Source: Thalassospira tepidiphila MCCC 1A03514 (GTDB lineage Bacteria > Pseudomonadota > Alphaproteobacteria > Rhodospirillales > Thalassospiraceae). From it: a stretch of DNA of 64,000 nucleotides. Shown piece by piece: positions 28,148 through 36,986 of this stretch. The stretch is taken from contig NZ_JPVZ01000004.1 in assembly GCF_001662875.1 (NCBI RefSeq), positions 62,001 through 126,000 on the forward strand, in the 5' to 3' direction. Under the pieces are notes generated by a model, which was not told the DNA's origin, ran no database searches, and saw only the letters and a program-made list of their open reading frames with translations. Position numbers and translations under genes: made by a program. Positions within the stretch are counted from its first letter, which is position 1. Each line of letters begins with the position of its first letter.

Positions 28148-29486
28148 TGATGAGGAATCATTCGTCCGATCACTAAGCTTTGCGCTTCGTACCGAAGGCA
28201 TGGATGTCACCGGCGTCCATTCCGGTGAAGATGCGTTTTTGCAAGTCCGTGAAAACAAGTTCGATATCATCCTGCTTGATCTGCGCCTGCCCGGTGCCGA
28301 TGGCATGGAGGTCCTTGATAGCATCCGTAAACTTGATATCGATGTGCCAGTCATCATGATTTCGGCCCATGGCGATACCCGTGCGGCGGTGAAGGCCGTC
28401 AAACTCGGTGCGGCCGATTACCTGAGCAAGCCGTTCGAACTTGATGAGCTGATCCACACGATCAACACCACCCTTGATCAGAACCGCACCGCACTTGAGC
28501 TTGATTACCACCGCAAGCGCAATGTCCCGACCAACGGTCTGATTGGCGAATGCGCGCCGATGCGCGAATTGCGCACAACGATCGACCGTGTCGCACAAAG
28601 CAGTGCCAGCCGCATCCTGCTGCAAGGCGAGTCCGGGACCGGCAAGGCGCTGGTTGCGCGTGCCATTCACGGCGAAAGCCCGCGTGCTTCAAACGCCTTT
28701 ATCGAAGTCAACTGTGCCGCCCTGCCAGAACAGCTGATTGAAAGCGAACTGTTTGGCGCCGAAAAGGGCTCCTACACCGGTGCGCATCAGAAACGCACCG
28801 GCCTTGTCCGTCTTGCCGATGGAGGCAGTCTGTTTCTGGATGAAATCGGCGAATTGCCGCTGGCGCTGCAGGCGAAGTTCTTGCACTTCCTTGAAAACGG
28901 CGACTATCGCCCGGTCGGGAGCGAACATTCCGCATCAGCCGATGTCCGCGTGATTGCCGCGACCAACCGCGACCTTGCCGAGGAAGTCCGTCTGGGCAAT
29001 TTCCGTGAAGACCTGTTTTACCGCCTTAACGTCATCACCATTGATATCCCGGCACTGCGCCACCGCGGCGAGGACATTATCAAACTGGTCGACCATTTCG
29101 CCGATCATCAGGCCAAGGCCGAAGGGTGCCATCCGATCCATTTTGACGATGCAACCCTTGATCTGCTGCGCCATCATCGCTGGCGCGGCAATGTGCGCGA
29201 ACTTAAAAACCTGATTGAGCGTCTGACCATTCTTTATCCGTCCAAACAGATTTCACCGGATCTGCTGCCGGCTGAATTCCACGTCACGGATGATAACCCG
29301 GATGATCGGCATGGCGGAGTTTCGGATGGCAATGCGCAATTGCAGGACCGCATGGACAACACCGAGCGTCATCTGGTGCAAGATGCGCTTGATCAGGCCG
29401 ACGGTCACAAAGGCCGTGCGGCAGAAATACTTGGTATTTCACGTCATGCCCTGAAACGCCGACTACAAAGGCTGGGGCTGCAATAA
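28116..29486 (+). CDS. NtrC-family sigma-54-dependent response regulator
   Basis: Three-domain activator, 456 residues: receiver (5-120, phospho-Asp55 in LLDLRLPG, Lys105), AAA+ sigma-54 interaction domain (about 142-370) and a Fis-type helix-turn-helix (about 425-455, GRAAEILGISRHALKRRLQR). Walker A is GESGTGKA (171-178) and Walker B is GGSLFLDEIGE. The sigma-54 contact loop reads GSYTGA at 218-223 instead of GAFTGA, and Walker A has Ala where Glu is usual after the Lys. Both domains otherwise look intact. The target promoter (29657-29671) and inverted-repeat sites (29521-29572) lie directly downstream, before the ABC operon. Confidence 0.93.
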   Translation: MPRQIRILIVDDEESFVRSLSFALRTEGMDVTGVHSGEDAFLQVRENKFDIILLDLRLPGADGMEVLDSIRKLDIDVPVIMISAHGDTRAAVKAVKLGAADYLSKPFELDELIHTINTTLDQNRTALELDYHRKRNVPTNGLIGECAPMRELRTTIDRVAQSSASRILLQGESGTGKALVARAIHGESPRASNAFIEVNCAALPEQLIESELFGAEKGSYTGAHQKRTGLVRLADGGSLFLDEIGELPLALQAKFLHFLENGDYRPVGSEHSASADVRVIAATNRDLAEEVRLGNFREDLFYRLNVITIDIPALRHRGEDIIKLVDHFADHQAKAEGCHPIHFDDATLDLLRHHRWRGNVRELKNLIERLTILYPSKQISPDLLPAEFHVTDDNPDDRHGGVSDGNAQLQDRMDNTERHLVQDALDQADGHKGRAAEILGISRHALKRRLQRLGLQ

Positions 29487-29515
29487 CTTACCCCCAACCC
29501 GAAGCATTTCCGACG

Positions 29516-29548
29516 CACCCTTGAGCGGTTTCCGCTCAAGGGTGTTTT
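29516..29548 (+). terminator. Terminator-like 13-bp hairpin after the regulator gene
   Basis: A perfect 13-bp stem (CACCCTTGAGCGG at 29516-29528 with its complement at 29532-29544), a TTT loop and a short TTTT tail. It can end the kinase-regulator message. The same palindrome contains candidate enhancer site A, so it may do both jobs. Confidence 0.65.
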
Positions 29549-29572
29549 GCTGCTTGAGCGCCTAACGCTCAT
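29521..29572. promoter_or_regulatory. Two candidate enhancer sites for the NtrC-type regulator
   Basis: Site A (29521-29539) is TTGAGCG-N5-CGCTCAA. Site B (29554-29572) is TTGAGCG-N5-CGCTCAT. Their centres are 33 bp apart, about three helical turns, so both face the same side of the DNA. They lie roughly 90-130 bp upstream of the sigma-54 promoter, the usual distance for upstream activator sites. A further half-like CGCTCAA is at 29579. Confidence 0.72.
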
Positions 29573-29656
29573 ATTCGCGCTCAAAACCGCTCCATGATTT
29601 TGGCCCAAAACGGTCAATCGCGCGGCTTTCCTGACTTTGCACCGAAATTTCGCAAC

Positions 29657-29671
29657 TGGCACAGCCTTTGC
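29657..29671 (+). promoter_or_regulatory. Sigma-54 (-24/-12) promoter of the ABC operon
   Basis: TGGCAC (29657-29662), a 5-bp spacer, then TTGC (29668-29671) match the -24/-12 consensus exactly. The binding-protein start codon lies 60 bp downstream. With the NtrC-type regulator gene immediately upstream, sigma-54 control is strongly supported. Confidence 0.88.
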
Positions 29672-29730
29672 GGAATAGCGAGACAAAGGTACAAACGCGG
29701 ATGGAACAACCATTCGCAGGGAGGAAAGTC

Positions 29731-31068
29731 ATGGAGATGCTCAAACACCCGGTTTCCGGGTGCATCACCATTATTGTAGCCACGTTCGCACTGTTTGCGG
29801 CCAATACCGCACAGGCAGAACGTTTTGAGCTGGGCGCATCTGCACAGAACGCAGATGCTGTCATCGGCTGTTTGTACCCGATGACCGGACGGTCGGCCAC
29901 CTATGGCCGCGACAGTATTTCCGGCATCAAAATCGCCCTTCAGGACCTCGAAGCCGAAGCAAAATCCGGCCTGGATGTGCCCAATCTGCGCGTCATCGCC
30001 GATGACCCGCGATCAAAGGCATCCTATGCAGTCCGGCTGGCACAGGATTTCATCACCAATGACAATGCCAAGTTCTTCTGTGGCATCGTGTCATCGGGTG
30101 TGGCCCACGCCGTAAGCGATCTCGCCAAAAACGAAAAGATCATCATGGTCGGCACCGATCATGCGTCATCGCGGCTCAGCATCGAGGCCGGCCACGATTA
30201 TTACTTCCGCGTCACCAATGACAGCTGGACGTCGATGGCCGCCGGTGCGCGTTATTTACGCGATCTGCAAAAGGAAACCGGCTGGAAACGCCTTGCCTTT
30301 GTCGGACCGGATTACGATTACGGCCATGTCTCCTGGACGGATCTGCAACTCGCCCTTGATGAACTGGATGTTGAATATGAAACCGTCGGCGATTTGTGGC
30401 CGAAGCTCTATGAGCCGGATTATTCGATCTATATCAACGCCCTGCAATCAGCAAAGGCCGACGTGGTCGTAACCGCCCTTTGGGGCGGGGATTTCATCGC
30501 CTTTATCAAACAGGCGGCATCAACCCGTTTCTTTGAAACCACCCGTCTGGCCAATTTCGATACCGGTGCAAATTACGATGTGATGATGGCCCTTGGTGAT
30601 CAGCCCTATCCGGGTTTGATCCTGTCAGCGCGCCATCACAATAATTGGCCCGACACCGGACGTAACAAGCGGTTCGTCAAACAGTTTCACGACATGACCG
30701 GGCGTTATCCGACCTATGCGGCCGAAGGCGCTTATACCGGGATCATCGCCATTGCACGTGCCATTGAAAAGGCTGGCGGCGTTGACGATGACCGCGCGCT
30801 CATCACCGCACTTGAGGGTTTGCAACTGGCCCTGCCCGAAGATCCGCCGGGCTTTGCATCCTATATCGATCCCGAAACTCACCAGATTGTCCAGGCGCAA
30901 GCCGTGGGCACGGTCGTCCACAACGAAAACTTTCCGCCATCGAAACTGATGGTGGGGAACTGGGCGATCTACGATGCCGAAGACCTCAAACCATCAAAAG
31001 AGATGGTCAAACGTCGCCGCGATGCCGTGGCCGGCGGGTCGGAGGCAGTTCCACCGCCAACTCCATGA
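29731..31068 (+). CDS. ABC transporter substrate-binding protein 1 (Leu/Ile/Val-type fold)
   Basis: Periplasmic binding protein of the type I (LivJ-like) fold, 445 residues, with a signal peptide ending at about TAQA-ER (residue 29). It starts VIGCLYPMTGRSATYGRDSIS and keeps LivJ-like blocks such as ADDPRSKASYAVRLAQDFI, AFVGPDYDYGHVSW and TALWGGDFIAFIKQA. ATG at 29731 is chosen because GGGAGGAAAGTC directly precedes it. It is the first gene after the sigma-54 promoter, 21 bp before a second binding protein of the same family. The ligand is unknown. The enzyme genes downstream suggest a small hydroxylated compound rather than an amino acid. Confidence 0.88.
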   Translation: MEMLKHPVSGCITIIVATFALFAANTAQAERFELGASAQNADAVIGCLYPMTGRSATYGRDSISGIKIALQDLEAEAKSGLDVPNLRVIADDPRSKASYAVRLAQDFITNDNAKFFCGIVSSGVAHAVSDLAKNEKIIMVGTDHASSRLSIEAGHDYYFRVTNDSWTSMAAGARYLRDLQKETGWKRLAFVGPDYDYGHVSWTDLQLALDELDVEYETVGDLWPKLYEPDYSIYINALQSAKADVVVTALWGGDFIAFIKQAASTRFFETTRLANFDTGANYDVMMALGDQPYPGLILSARHHNNWPDTGRNKRFVKQFHDMTGRYPTYAAEGAYTGIIAIARAIEKAGGVDDDRALITALEGLQLALPEDPPGFASYIDPETHQIVQAQAVGTVVHNENFPPSKLMVGNWAIYDAEDLKPSKEMVKRRRDAVAGGSEAVPPPTP

Positions 31069-31089
31069 CCTTTCCCAAGGGAGGAAATA

Positions 31090-32403
31090 GTGAAGAACAA
31101 TAAATCAAAATTCAGCAAATACCTTGTATCGGGCGTCGCAGCGCTTGCCCTTGCAGCTGGCGCAGCCGGTTCTGCATCGGCTGCTGAGAACGGCAAATTC
31201 CGCGTCGGGATCGTGACCTTCCTGTCCGGTCCGGCAGCTGGTCCGTTCGGCGTTCCGTCGGCAAATGCCGCCAAGGTCCTTGTTGAAGAACTGAACAAGG
31301 GCAACCTGCCCGCACCATACGACAAGATCGGCATCAATGGTGCCGAAATCGAAGCCGTGATCATCGACGAAGCCGGTGGTGCAACCAAGCAGGTTGAAGA
31401 ATACCGCAACCTTGTTCAGCGTCAGAAAGTCGATGCTGTCATCGGCTATGTTTCTTCGGGTGACTGCCTGGCAATTGCACCGGTTGCCGAAGAACTGAAA
31501 ACCTTCACCATCGCATATGATTGCGGTACTCCCCGTCTGTTTGCGGATAACCCGGACGCGCAATACATGTTCCGTACCGGTCTTGACGCATCGGTCGATA
31601 ACATCGGTGCTGTTCGTTACCTTGCCGCGACCCGCCCGGACGTTACACGTCTTGCCGGCATCCAGCAGAACTATTCCTGGGGTCAGGACAGCTGGGCTGA
31701 CTTCACCGCCGCTGCATCGGCACTCCTCCCTGAAGCAGAAGTTGTCGAAGAACAGTTCCCGAAAATCTATCAGGGCCAGTACGGTGCTGAAATCTCTGCC
31801 CTGTCCGTGAAACGCCCGGAAATCGTTCACAGCTCCTTCTGGGGTGGTGACATGGAAGCACTGGTTCTGCAGGCAAATGCCCGTGGCCTGCTTGAAGACG
31901 CCACCGGCCTTCTGACCTGCGGTGAAGCATCCTTTGCCACCTACAAGGATCAGGCCCCGAACGGCATGATCATCGGTGCACGTGGCCCGTTTGGCCAATT
32001 TGCCCCGGACAACGAACTGAACACCTGGTTTGAGGGTGTCTATCAGAACGCCTATGACCTTGAGCCGGTCTATCCGGCAACCAAGATGGCCCAGGCGATC
32101 CTGGGTCTGAAGTATGCCGCCGAGAACGCCGGTGTCGCCGATAAGGAAATCCCGTCGGCAGAACAACTTGCTGCTGCGATGAAAGGTGCGACCTTTGAGT
32201 CGGTTTCGGGCACGGTGGAAATGGCACGCGGCAATGGTCATCAGGCCATGCAGGGTATCACCTATGGTGAATACCACTACGAAGACGGCGTTGCCTCGAT
32301 CAAGAACGCTGTTTCGTTTGATGGCGAATGCGTAACACCCCCGGAAGGTGTTGCTGCTGCGGACTGGATCGCAGACGGCTTCCCGGGCGCTAAGTGTAAC
32401 TAA
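31090..32403 (+). CDS. ABC transporter substrate-binding protein 2 (Leu/Ile/Val-type fold)
   Basis: Second type I periplasmic binding protein, 437 residues, GTG start behind AAGGGAGGAAATA. The signal peptide ends near ASA-AE at residue 31. Mature N-terminus KFRVGIVTFLSGPAAGPFG. The segment SSFWGGDMEALVLQA aligns with TALWGGDFIAFIKQA of the preceding protein, so the two are paralogues that have diverged well apart. Cysteines at several positions (including the C-terminal AKCN) may form disulfides. Two receptors for one permease set could widen the substrate range, or one could serve the sensor kinase. Confidence 0.88.
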   Translation: MKNNKSKFSKYLVSGVAALALAAGAAGSASAAENGKFRVGIVTFLSGPAAGPFGVPSANAAKVLVEELNKGNLPAPYDKIGINGAEIEAVIIDEAGGATKQVEEYRNLVQRQKVDAVIGYVSSGDCLAIAPVAEELKTFTIAYDCGTPRLFADNPDAQYMFRTGLDASVDNIGAVRYLAATRPDVTRLAGIQQNYSWGQDSWADFTAAASALLPEAEVVEEQFPKIYQGQYGAEISALSVKRPEIVHSSFWGGDMEALVLQANARGLLEDATGLLTCGEASFATYKDQAPNGMIIGARGPFGQFAPDNELNTWFEGVYQNAYDLEPVYPATKMAQAILGLKYAAENAGVADKEIPSAEQLAAAMKGATFESVSGTVEMARGNGHQAMQGITYGEYHYEDGVASIKNAVSFDGECVTPPEGVAAADWIADGFPGAKCN

Positions 32404-32410
32404 GTTGCCC

Positions 32411-32469
32411 GCTCTGTTTTACAGAGCTTCCTGATCCTGCGGACATCCCGTCTCCCTTGGGGTGTCCGC
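32411..32469 (+). other. Two hairpins between receptor and permease genes
   Basis: GCTCTG/CAGAGC (32411-32427) and GCGGACA/TGTCCGC (32439-32469) are inverted repeats in the 94-bp gap after the second binding-protein gene. Neither has a T-run. Such elements usually stabilise the receptor mRNA and lower read-through into permease genes. Confidence 0.5.
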
Positions 32470-32497
32470 CCCTTTCCCTGCACACTGGATATTTGTG

Positions 32498-33397
32498 ATG
32501 ACAAGTCTTCTTGCCGTCCTGATTGATGGCTCGATCTATGCATCGTGGCTGTTTCTTGTGGCTGCCGGCCTGACCGTGATTTACGGGGTGATGCGCATCC
32601 TGAACATGGCGCATGGCAGCTTTTATGCTATCGGCGCCTATTCGGCAGCGTCACTGGTTGGCTGGTATTTCAACAACGGCATGGGCCCGGCATGGGTCAG
32701 CTATTTGTTGCTGGTTGGTGCCGCGCTGGTTGCCGGTCTGATTGTCGGTGTGATCGTCGAACGCGGATTGCTGCGCCTTATGTATGGCCGCGACGAAATC
32801 CTGATGGTGATCATTACCTATGCCCTCCTTCTGATCCTTGAAGACGGTATGAAAATCGTCTGGGGTGTCAGCCCGTATTTCGCCTATCAGCCTTATTCCG
32901 AGCTTGGGCGAACATCGCTCGGCTTGCTTAAGGTTTCCAATTACGACGTCGCTCTGGTCGGGGTGTCCGCATTGCTCGGGCTTGGCCTGTGGGCGTGGCT
33001 TGAACGCACCAATCAGGGCAAGGTCCTGCGTGCAGTGATCCATGACCGCGAAATCGCGGTTGCCATGGGCGTGAACGTGAAACTGATGTTCACCATCACC
33101 TTCGTTCTGGGCACCACACTGGGCGCACTTGCCGGTGCGCTGACTGCGCCCGCGATCTCTGTCGTGCCGGGGATCGGCATCGAAGTGATCGTTCTGGCCT
33201 TTGCCGTGGTGGTTATCGGTGGCCTTGGCAGCATCGGGGGGGCCGCTGTTGGTGCCCTTTTGGTCGGGCTAAGCCGTGCAGCGGCCGTTCACTATGCCCC
33301 TGAATTCGAACTGTTCGTCATTTATGGCGTGATGTCACTGGTTCTGGCGTTCCGTCCCGAAGGCCTGTTTGGCCGTACTTTGGCGAGGAAAATCTGA
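32498..33397 (+). CDS. ABC transporter permease, LivH family
   Basis: Inner-membrane permease of the branched-chain amino acid type, 299 residues, about eight hydrophobic helices. Typical LivH segments: AAGLTVIYGVMRILNMAHGS near the N-terminus and VVVIGGLGSIGGAAVGALLVG near residue 245. ATG at 32498 is chosen over an upstream frame that would start inside the second hairpin. It pairs with the LivM-type protein that starts one base after its stop. Confidence 0.9.
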   Translation: MTSLLAVLIDGSIYASWLFLVAAGLTVIYGVMRILNMAHGSFYAIGAYSAASLVGWYFNNGMGPAWVSYLLLVGAALVAGLIVGVIVERGLLRLMYGRDEILMVIITYALLLILEDGMKIVWGVSPYFAYQPYSELGRTSLGLLKVSNYDVALVGVSALLGLGLWAWLERTNQGKVLRAVIHDREIAVAMGVNVKLMFTITFVLGTTLGALAGALTAPAISVVPGIGIEVIVLAFAVVVIGGLGSIGGAAVGALLVGLSRAAAVHYAPEFELFVIYGVMSLVLAFRPEGLFGRTLARKI

Positions 33398-33398
33398 C

Positions 33399-34346
33399 AT
33401 GCGTCTTGATAAAACTGAAATCTCGCTCGGACTGGTGGCGCTTGCCTGCGTTCTGTTCGGCTTCGTTTCGCCGGGTTGGCTGATCTTTCTTTTGACCATC
33501 GCACTGGCCAAGGCACTTGTCGTCCAGGGCGTCGTCATGCAGATGCGTTCCGGACTCGTATCCTTTGGTCAGGGTCTGTTCTATTGCATCGGTGGTTACA
33601 CCGTTGGCATGGGCGGCCAGTTCTTTGGCATTCATGATGCGATTGCCGCCCTGTCACTTGGCATGTTTGTCGCAATCGTTGTTGCCATGCTGTTGGGTCT
33701 GTTGCTGACGCGCTATCGCGAAATCTTCTTTGCCATGCTGTCGCTGGCATTTTCGATGATCCTGTTTGGCATCCTTGTCAAAAGTCAGGAACTGGGCAGC
33801 ACGGACGGCTTTAACGTTCATGACTGGACCCTGTTTGGCTGGGCCCCCGAAGCAGGCGCTGGCAGCCAGCACACCGTCTTTACCATGACTGTGGTCTCTG
33901 GTCTGATCGTTGCTGTTCTGATCCATCGTTATACCAAGGCAGGCATTGGCGTCATTTGCGAGGCTGTTCGCGAAAATGAAGTCCGTGTTGAATATCTTGG
34001 TCTGTCACCGCGCTGGTTGCTTTATGGCAACTATGTTGCTGCGGCAGCGGTATCGGCCCTTGGCGGCGGTCTGACGGCCCTTGCCACCGGCCACGTTGAT
34101 CCGGAGATGGCCTATTGGACCACATCGGGTGAATTTGTCTTCATCGCGCTTTTGGGTGGTTTGGGCCACGTGGCTGCACCGTTTATTGCGGCCATCGTCT
34201 TCTCGTTCGTGCGGACCTACGCCATCGAATTCGTTCCCCATACCTGGCAGATGATCCTCGGTTTCACGCTGCTTGCGGTCATTATCTTCCTGCCCAAAGG
34301 GCTGTGGAGCCTGGTCAGCCGTGAAAAAACAGGAGAACGGGCATGA
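33399..34346 (+). CDS. ABC transporter permease, LivM family
   Basis: Second permease, 315 residues, with the LivM pattern: MQMRSGLVSFGQGLFYCIGGY near residue 50, the conserved EAVRENEVRVEYLGL loop near 195, and TSGEFVFIALLGGLGHVAAPF. ATG at 33399 gives MRLDKTEISL and lies one base after the livH-type stop; the open frame further upstream overlaps that gene. It ends in an ATGA overlap with the ATPase gene. Confidence 0.9.
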   Translation: MRLDKTEISLGLVALACVLFGFVSPGWLIFLLTIALAKALVVQGVVMQMRSGLVSFGQGLFYCIGGYTVGMGGQFFGIHDAIAALSLGMFVAIVVAMLLGLLLTRYREIFFAMLSLAFSMILFGILVKSQELGSTDGFNVHDWTLFGWAPEAGAGSQHTVFTMTVVSGLIVAVLIHRYTKAGIGVICEAVRENEVRVEYLGLSPRWLLYGNYVAAAAVSALGGGLTALATGHVDPEMAYWTTSGEFVFIALLGGLGHVAAPFIAAIVFSFVRTYAIEFVPHTWQMILGFTLLAVIIFLPKGLWSLVSREKTGERA

Positions 34347-35119
34347 CCTGCATTCTTGAAACACGTTCGCTGAACAAGGAATTCGGCGCGGTCATCGCCG
34401 CAAAGGATTTGAACGTTCAGATCAACAAGGGTGAAGTCGTTGGTGTGATCGGCTCCAACGGGGCTGGTAAAACGACCTTCATCAACATGGTGACGGGCTA
34501 TCTCAAGCCGACGCGCGGCGAGATCCTGTTTAACGGCAAGTCCATCATGGGCCATTCCCCGCGTGCGATCACGCGGGCCGGTATGGCGCGTTCATTCCAG
34601 GTTGCGCAGCTGTTCCCGGAAATGACCGTGATCGACAACCTGATTGTCGCGCTGGCTGCTGCCGAAAGCGCCCGTCCGAGTTTCCTAAGCCCCCTTCGCA
34701 GCGATGCCCGCATCGCCAGGGCTGAGGAAATCCTTAGGGAATTCGGTGTCGAAAACTATCGCGATTCACTGGTAACCGCCGTTCCGCAGGGTGCGCGTAA
34801 ACTGGTTGATATCGCCATGGCGTTGATCGGCAATCCTCAGATGCTGCTGCTTGATGAACCGACCAGTGGTGTCAGCGTGGATGAAAAAACCGACCTGATG
34901 GATACGGTCATGAATGCCGTGCGTCAGCATGGCGTGACGGTGCTGTTTGTCGAACATGACATGGATGTGGTCGAACGCTATGTCTCGCGCGTTCTGGCAT
35001 TCTATAGCGGCGAAATCATTGCTGATGGCGAACCTGCGGCTGTTCTGGCCGATCAGCAGGTCCGCGATCTTGTGACCGGCCATCGTCCCACCACCAAACA
35101 AGGGAATGGCGCATCATGA
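34343..35119 (+). CDS. ABC transporter ATP-binding protein, LivG family
   Basis: Cytoplasmic ATPase, 258 residues. Walker A GSNGAGKTT near residue 37, LivG-type insertion ARSFQVAQLFPEMTVIDNL, a relaxed signature region VTAVPQGARKLVDIAMAL in place of LSGGQ, and Walker B MLLLDEPTSG followed by the switch His in FVEHDMD. The signature variant keeps Q-G but lacks the LSGG core, which departs from ordinary LivG. Overlaps both neighbours by 4 bp (ATGA). Confidence 0.9.
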   Translation: MTCILETRSLNKEFGAVIAAKDLNVQINKGEVVGVIGSNGAGKTTFINMVTGYLKPTRGEILFNGKSIMGHSPRAITRAGMARSFQVAQLFPEMTVIDNLIVALAAAESARPSFLSPLRSDARIARAEEILREFGVENYRDSLVTAVPQGARKLVDIAMALIGNPQMLLLDEPTSGVSVDEKTDLMDTVMNAVRQHGVTVLFVEHDMDVVERYVSRVLAFYSGEIIADGEPAAVLADQQVRDLVTGHRPTTKQGNGAS

Positions 35120-35778
35120 CCCTGGAAATCAGTAATCTCGATGTATCGATCGGTAATATTCCGATCCTGCGCGATGTCTCGCTTTCGGTGCCGTCCGGCA
35201 AAATGTTTGGCCTGATTGGCCATAACGGGGCGGGCAAGACCACGCTGATGCGCGCCATCATGGGCCTTCTGGACGCAGATCAGGGCACCATCACCTTTGA
35301 TGGGCAGGACCTGCGCAAGATGGCTGACTTTGCCCGTGCCAAAGCCGGCATCAGCTATATGCCCGAAGATCGCCGTCTGATCCCGTCCCTGACGGTCGAG
35401 GAAAACATTCTTCTTCCGGCCTGGACCAACGGTATTGCGGACGCCGAGGAACGGTTGAAATGGGTCTATGACCTGCTGCCGGAAATCGCCCAGTTCCGGG
35501 ATCGCCGTGCGCTGCAGCTTTCCGGTGGTCAGCAGAAACTGGTCTCGCTCGGGCGTGCATTGATGCCCGGTCGCAATCTTTTGTTGCTCGATGAACCGTT
35601 CGAAGGGGTCGCACCGGTCCTGTCACGCCGCCTGTCGGAAGTCATTTCCGATCTTGGCAGCAGCGGGCTGTGCGTTCTGATCTCTGAATCTGATGACAGC
35701 CACTCCGCCGATCTGGTGGCGGGCAGTTATCGCATCGAACGTGGCACCGTTTCCAAGGCTGAACTGGAAACCGCCTGA
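35116..35778 (+). CDS. ABC transporter ATP-binding protein, LivF family
   Basis: Second ATPase, 220 residues, about 10-15 shorter than standard LivF. Walker A GHNGAGKTT near residue 36, LivF segment MPEDRRLIPSLTVEENILLP, signature LSGGQQKLVSLGRAL, Walker B LLLLDEPFEGVAP. The usual switch His after Walker B appears as ISESDDS, so the H-loop position is Glu/Ser, which may reduce its ATPase turnover. It would form a heterodimer with the LivG-type protein. Confidence 0.88.
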   Translation: MTLEISNLDVSIGNIPILRDVSLSVPSGKMFGLIGHNGAGKTTLMRAIMGLLDADQGTITFDGQDLRKMADFARAKAGISYMPEDRRLIPSLTVEENILLPAWTNGIADAEERLKWVYDLLPEIAQFRDRRALQLSGGQQKLVSLGRALMPGRNLLLLDEPFEGVAPVLSRRLSEVISDLGSSGLCVLISESDDSHSADLVAGSYRIERGTVSKAELETA

Positions 35779-35813
35779 TCCCGACAACAGACATGTCAAA
35801 AGACGAGGTCCCC

Positions 35814-36968
35814 ATGTCAGACTTTGTGTTTGAAACCACCCCTCGCGTCATCTGCGAGTTCGACGGTGCCTTGCAACTCGGCACCCTGTGCAAGGAGTTC
35901 GGCGCGAAACGCGCCGTTCTTCTGTCCGATCCGGGCTTGCAGAAGGTTGGCCTGATCGACGCCCCTTATGCAGCCCTTAAAGAAGCCGGGATTGAAACCC
36001 TGCTTTGGACCGATGTTCAGGCAGACCCGCCCGAGGAAAGCATTCTTGCCGCGGTCAAGGGTGCCCGTGACTTCAAGGCCGATATCGTCATCGGCCTTGG
36101 CGGCGGTTCATCGCTTGATACCGCAAAACTGGTCGCCCTTCTGTGTGGCAAGGATCAGAAACTTGACGAGATCTATGGCATCGGTCTGGCAACCGGTCCG
36201 CGCCTGCCGCTTATTCAGGTGCCGACCACGGCGGGCACCGGTTCGGAAGTCACGCCGATTTCGATTGTCACCACGCCGACGCACGAGAAAAAGGGCGTGG
36301 TATCCAGCCTGCTCTATCCCGATGTCGCACTGCTTGATGCCAAGCTGACCATGGGCCTTCCGGCCCCGATCACGGGCATGACCGGCATTGATGCCATGGT
36401 GCACGCCATTGAGGCCTACACCACCAAGCACAAGAAAAATGCCCTGTCGGACGGACTTGCCATCCGCGCGATGCAGCTGATGACAGCCCATATCGATGAT
36501 GCGGTTTCTGCCACCCCGTCACGCGAAGCCCGTGAAGCCATGCTTCAGGGGTCCATGCTGGCCGGAATGGCCTTTGCCAATGCACCGGTCGCAGCGGTTC
36601 ATGCCCTTGCCTATCCTCTGGGCGGGCATTTCCATGTCCCGCATGGACACAGTAATGCGCTGGTCCTGATCGAGGTTTTGAAATTCAACCGGGATGCGGC
36701 CGTATCGCAATATGCCGAACTCGCCCACGCCATTCTGCCGGGTGAAAAGTTCGCAAATGACGATGCTGCCTGTGATCGCTTCATTGCTTTCATGACCGAC
36801 ATGGTCGAACGCATGCCGTTCAGCCGCACCTTGCGCGAAGTCGGCGTGGCGGAAAGCGATCTCGACATGCTGGCGACCGATGCGATGAAGGTGGAACGCC
36901 TTTTGATCAACAATCCGCGTGAAATGACGTTCGACGCCGCACGCGCGATCTATGCCGCCGTGCTGTAA
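35814..36968 (+). CDS. Iron-containing alcohol dehydrogenase 1
   Basis: Group III (Fe-type) alcohol dehydrogenase, 384 residues. NAD-binding GLGGGSSLDTAK at 94-105. The four metal ligands of the FucO type are all present at Asp193, His197 (GIDAMVHAIEAYT), His263 and His277 (14 residues apart in VHALAYPLG and VPHGH). ATG at 35814 follows GACGAGG and gives the same length as the paralogue at 38484. An ATG at 35793 is possible. It lies 35 bp after the ABC ATPase gene in the same operon. It likely oxidises an imported alcohol or hydroxy acid to the aldehyde used by the next gene's enzyme. Confidence 0.9.
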   Translation: MSDFVFETTPRVICEFDGALQLGTLCKEFGAKRAVLLSDPGLQKVGLIDAPYAALKEAGIETLLWTDVQADPPEESILAAVKGARDFKADIVIGLGGGSSLDTAKLVALLCGKDQKLDEIYGIGLATGPRLPLIQVPTTAGTGSEVTPISIVTTPTHEKKGVVSSLLYPDVALLDAKLTMGLPAPITGMTGIDAMVHAIEAYTTKHKKNALSDGLAIRAMQLMTAHIDDAVSATPSREAREAMLQGSMLAGMAFANAPVAAVHALAYPLGGHFHVPHGHSNALVLIEVLKFNRDAAVSQYAELAHAILPGEKFANDDAACDRFIAFMTDMVERMPFSRTLREVGVAESDLDMLATDAMKVERLLINNPREMTFDAARAIYAAVL

Positions 36969-36986
36969 CGAAAAGGAATAGCCACC

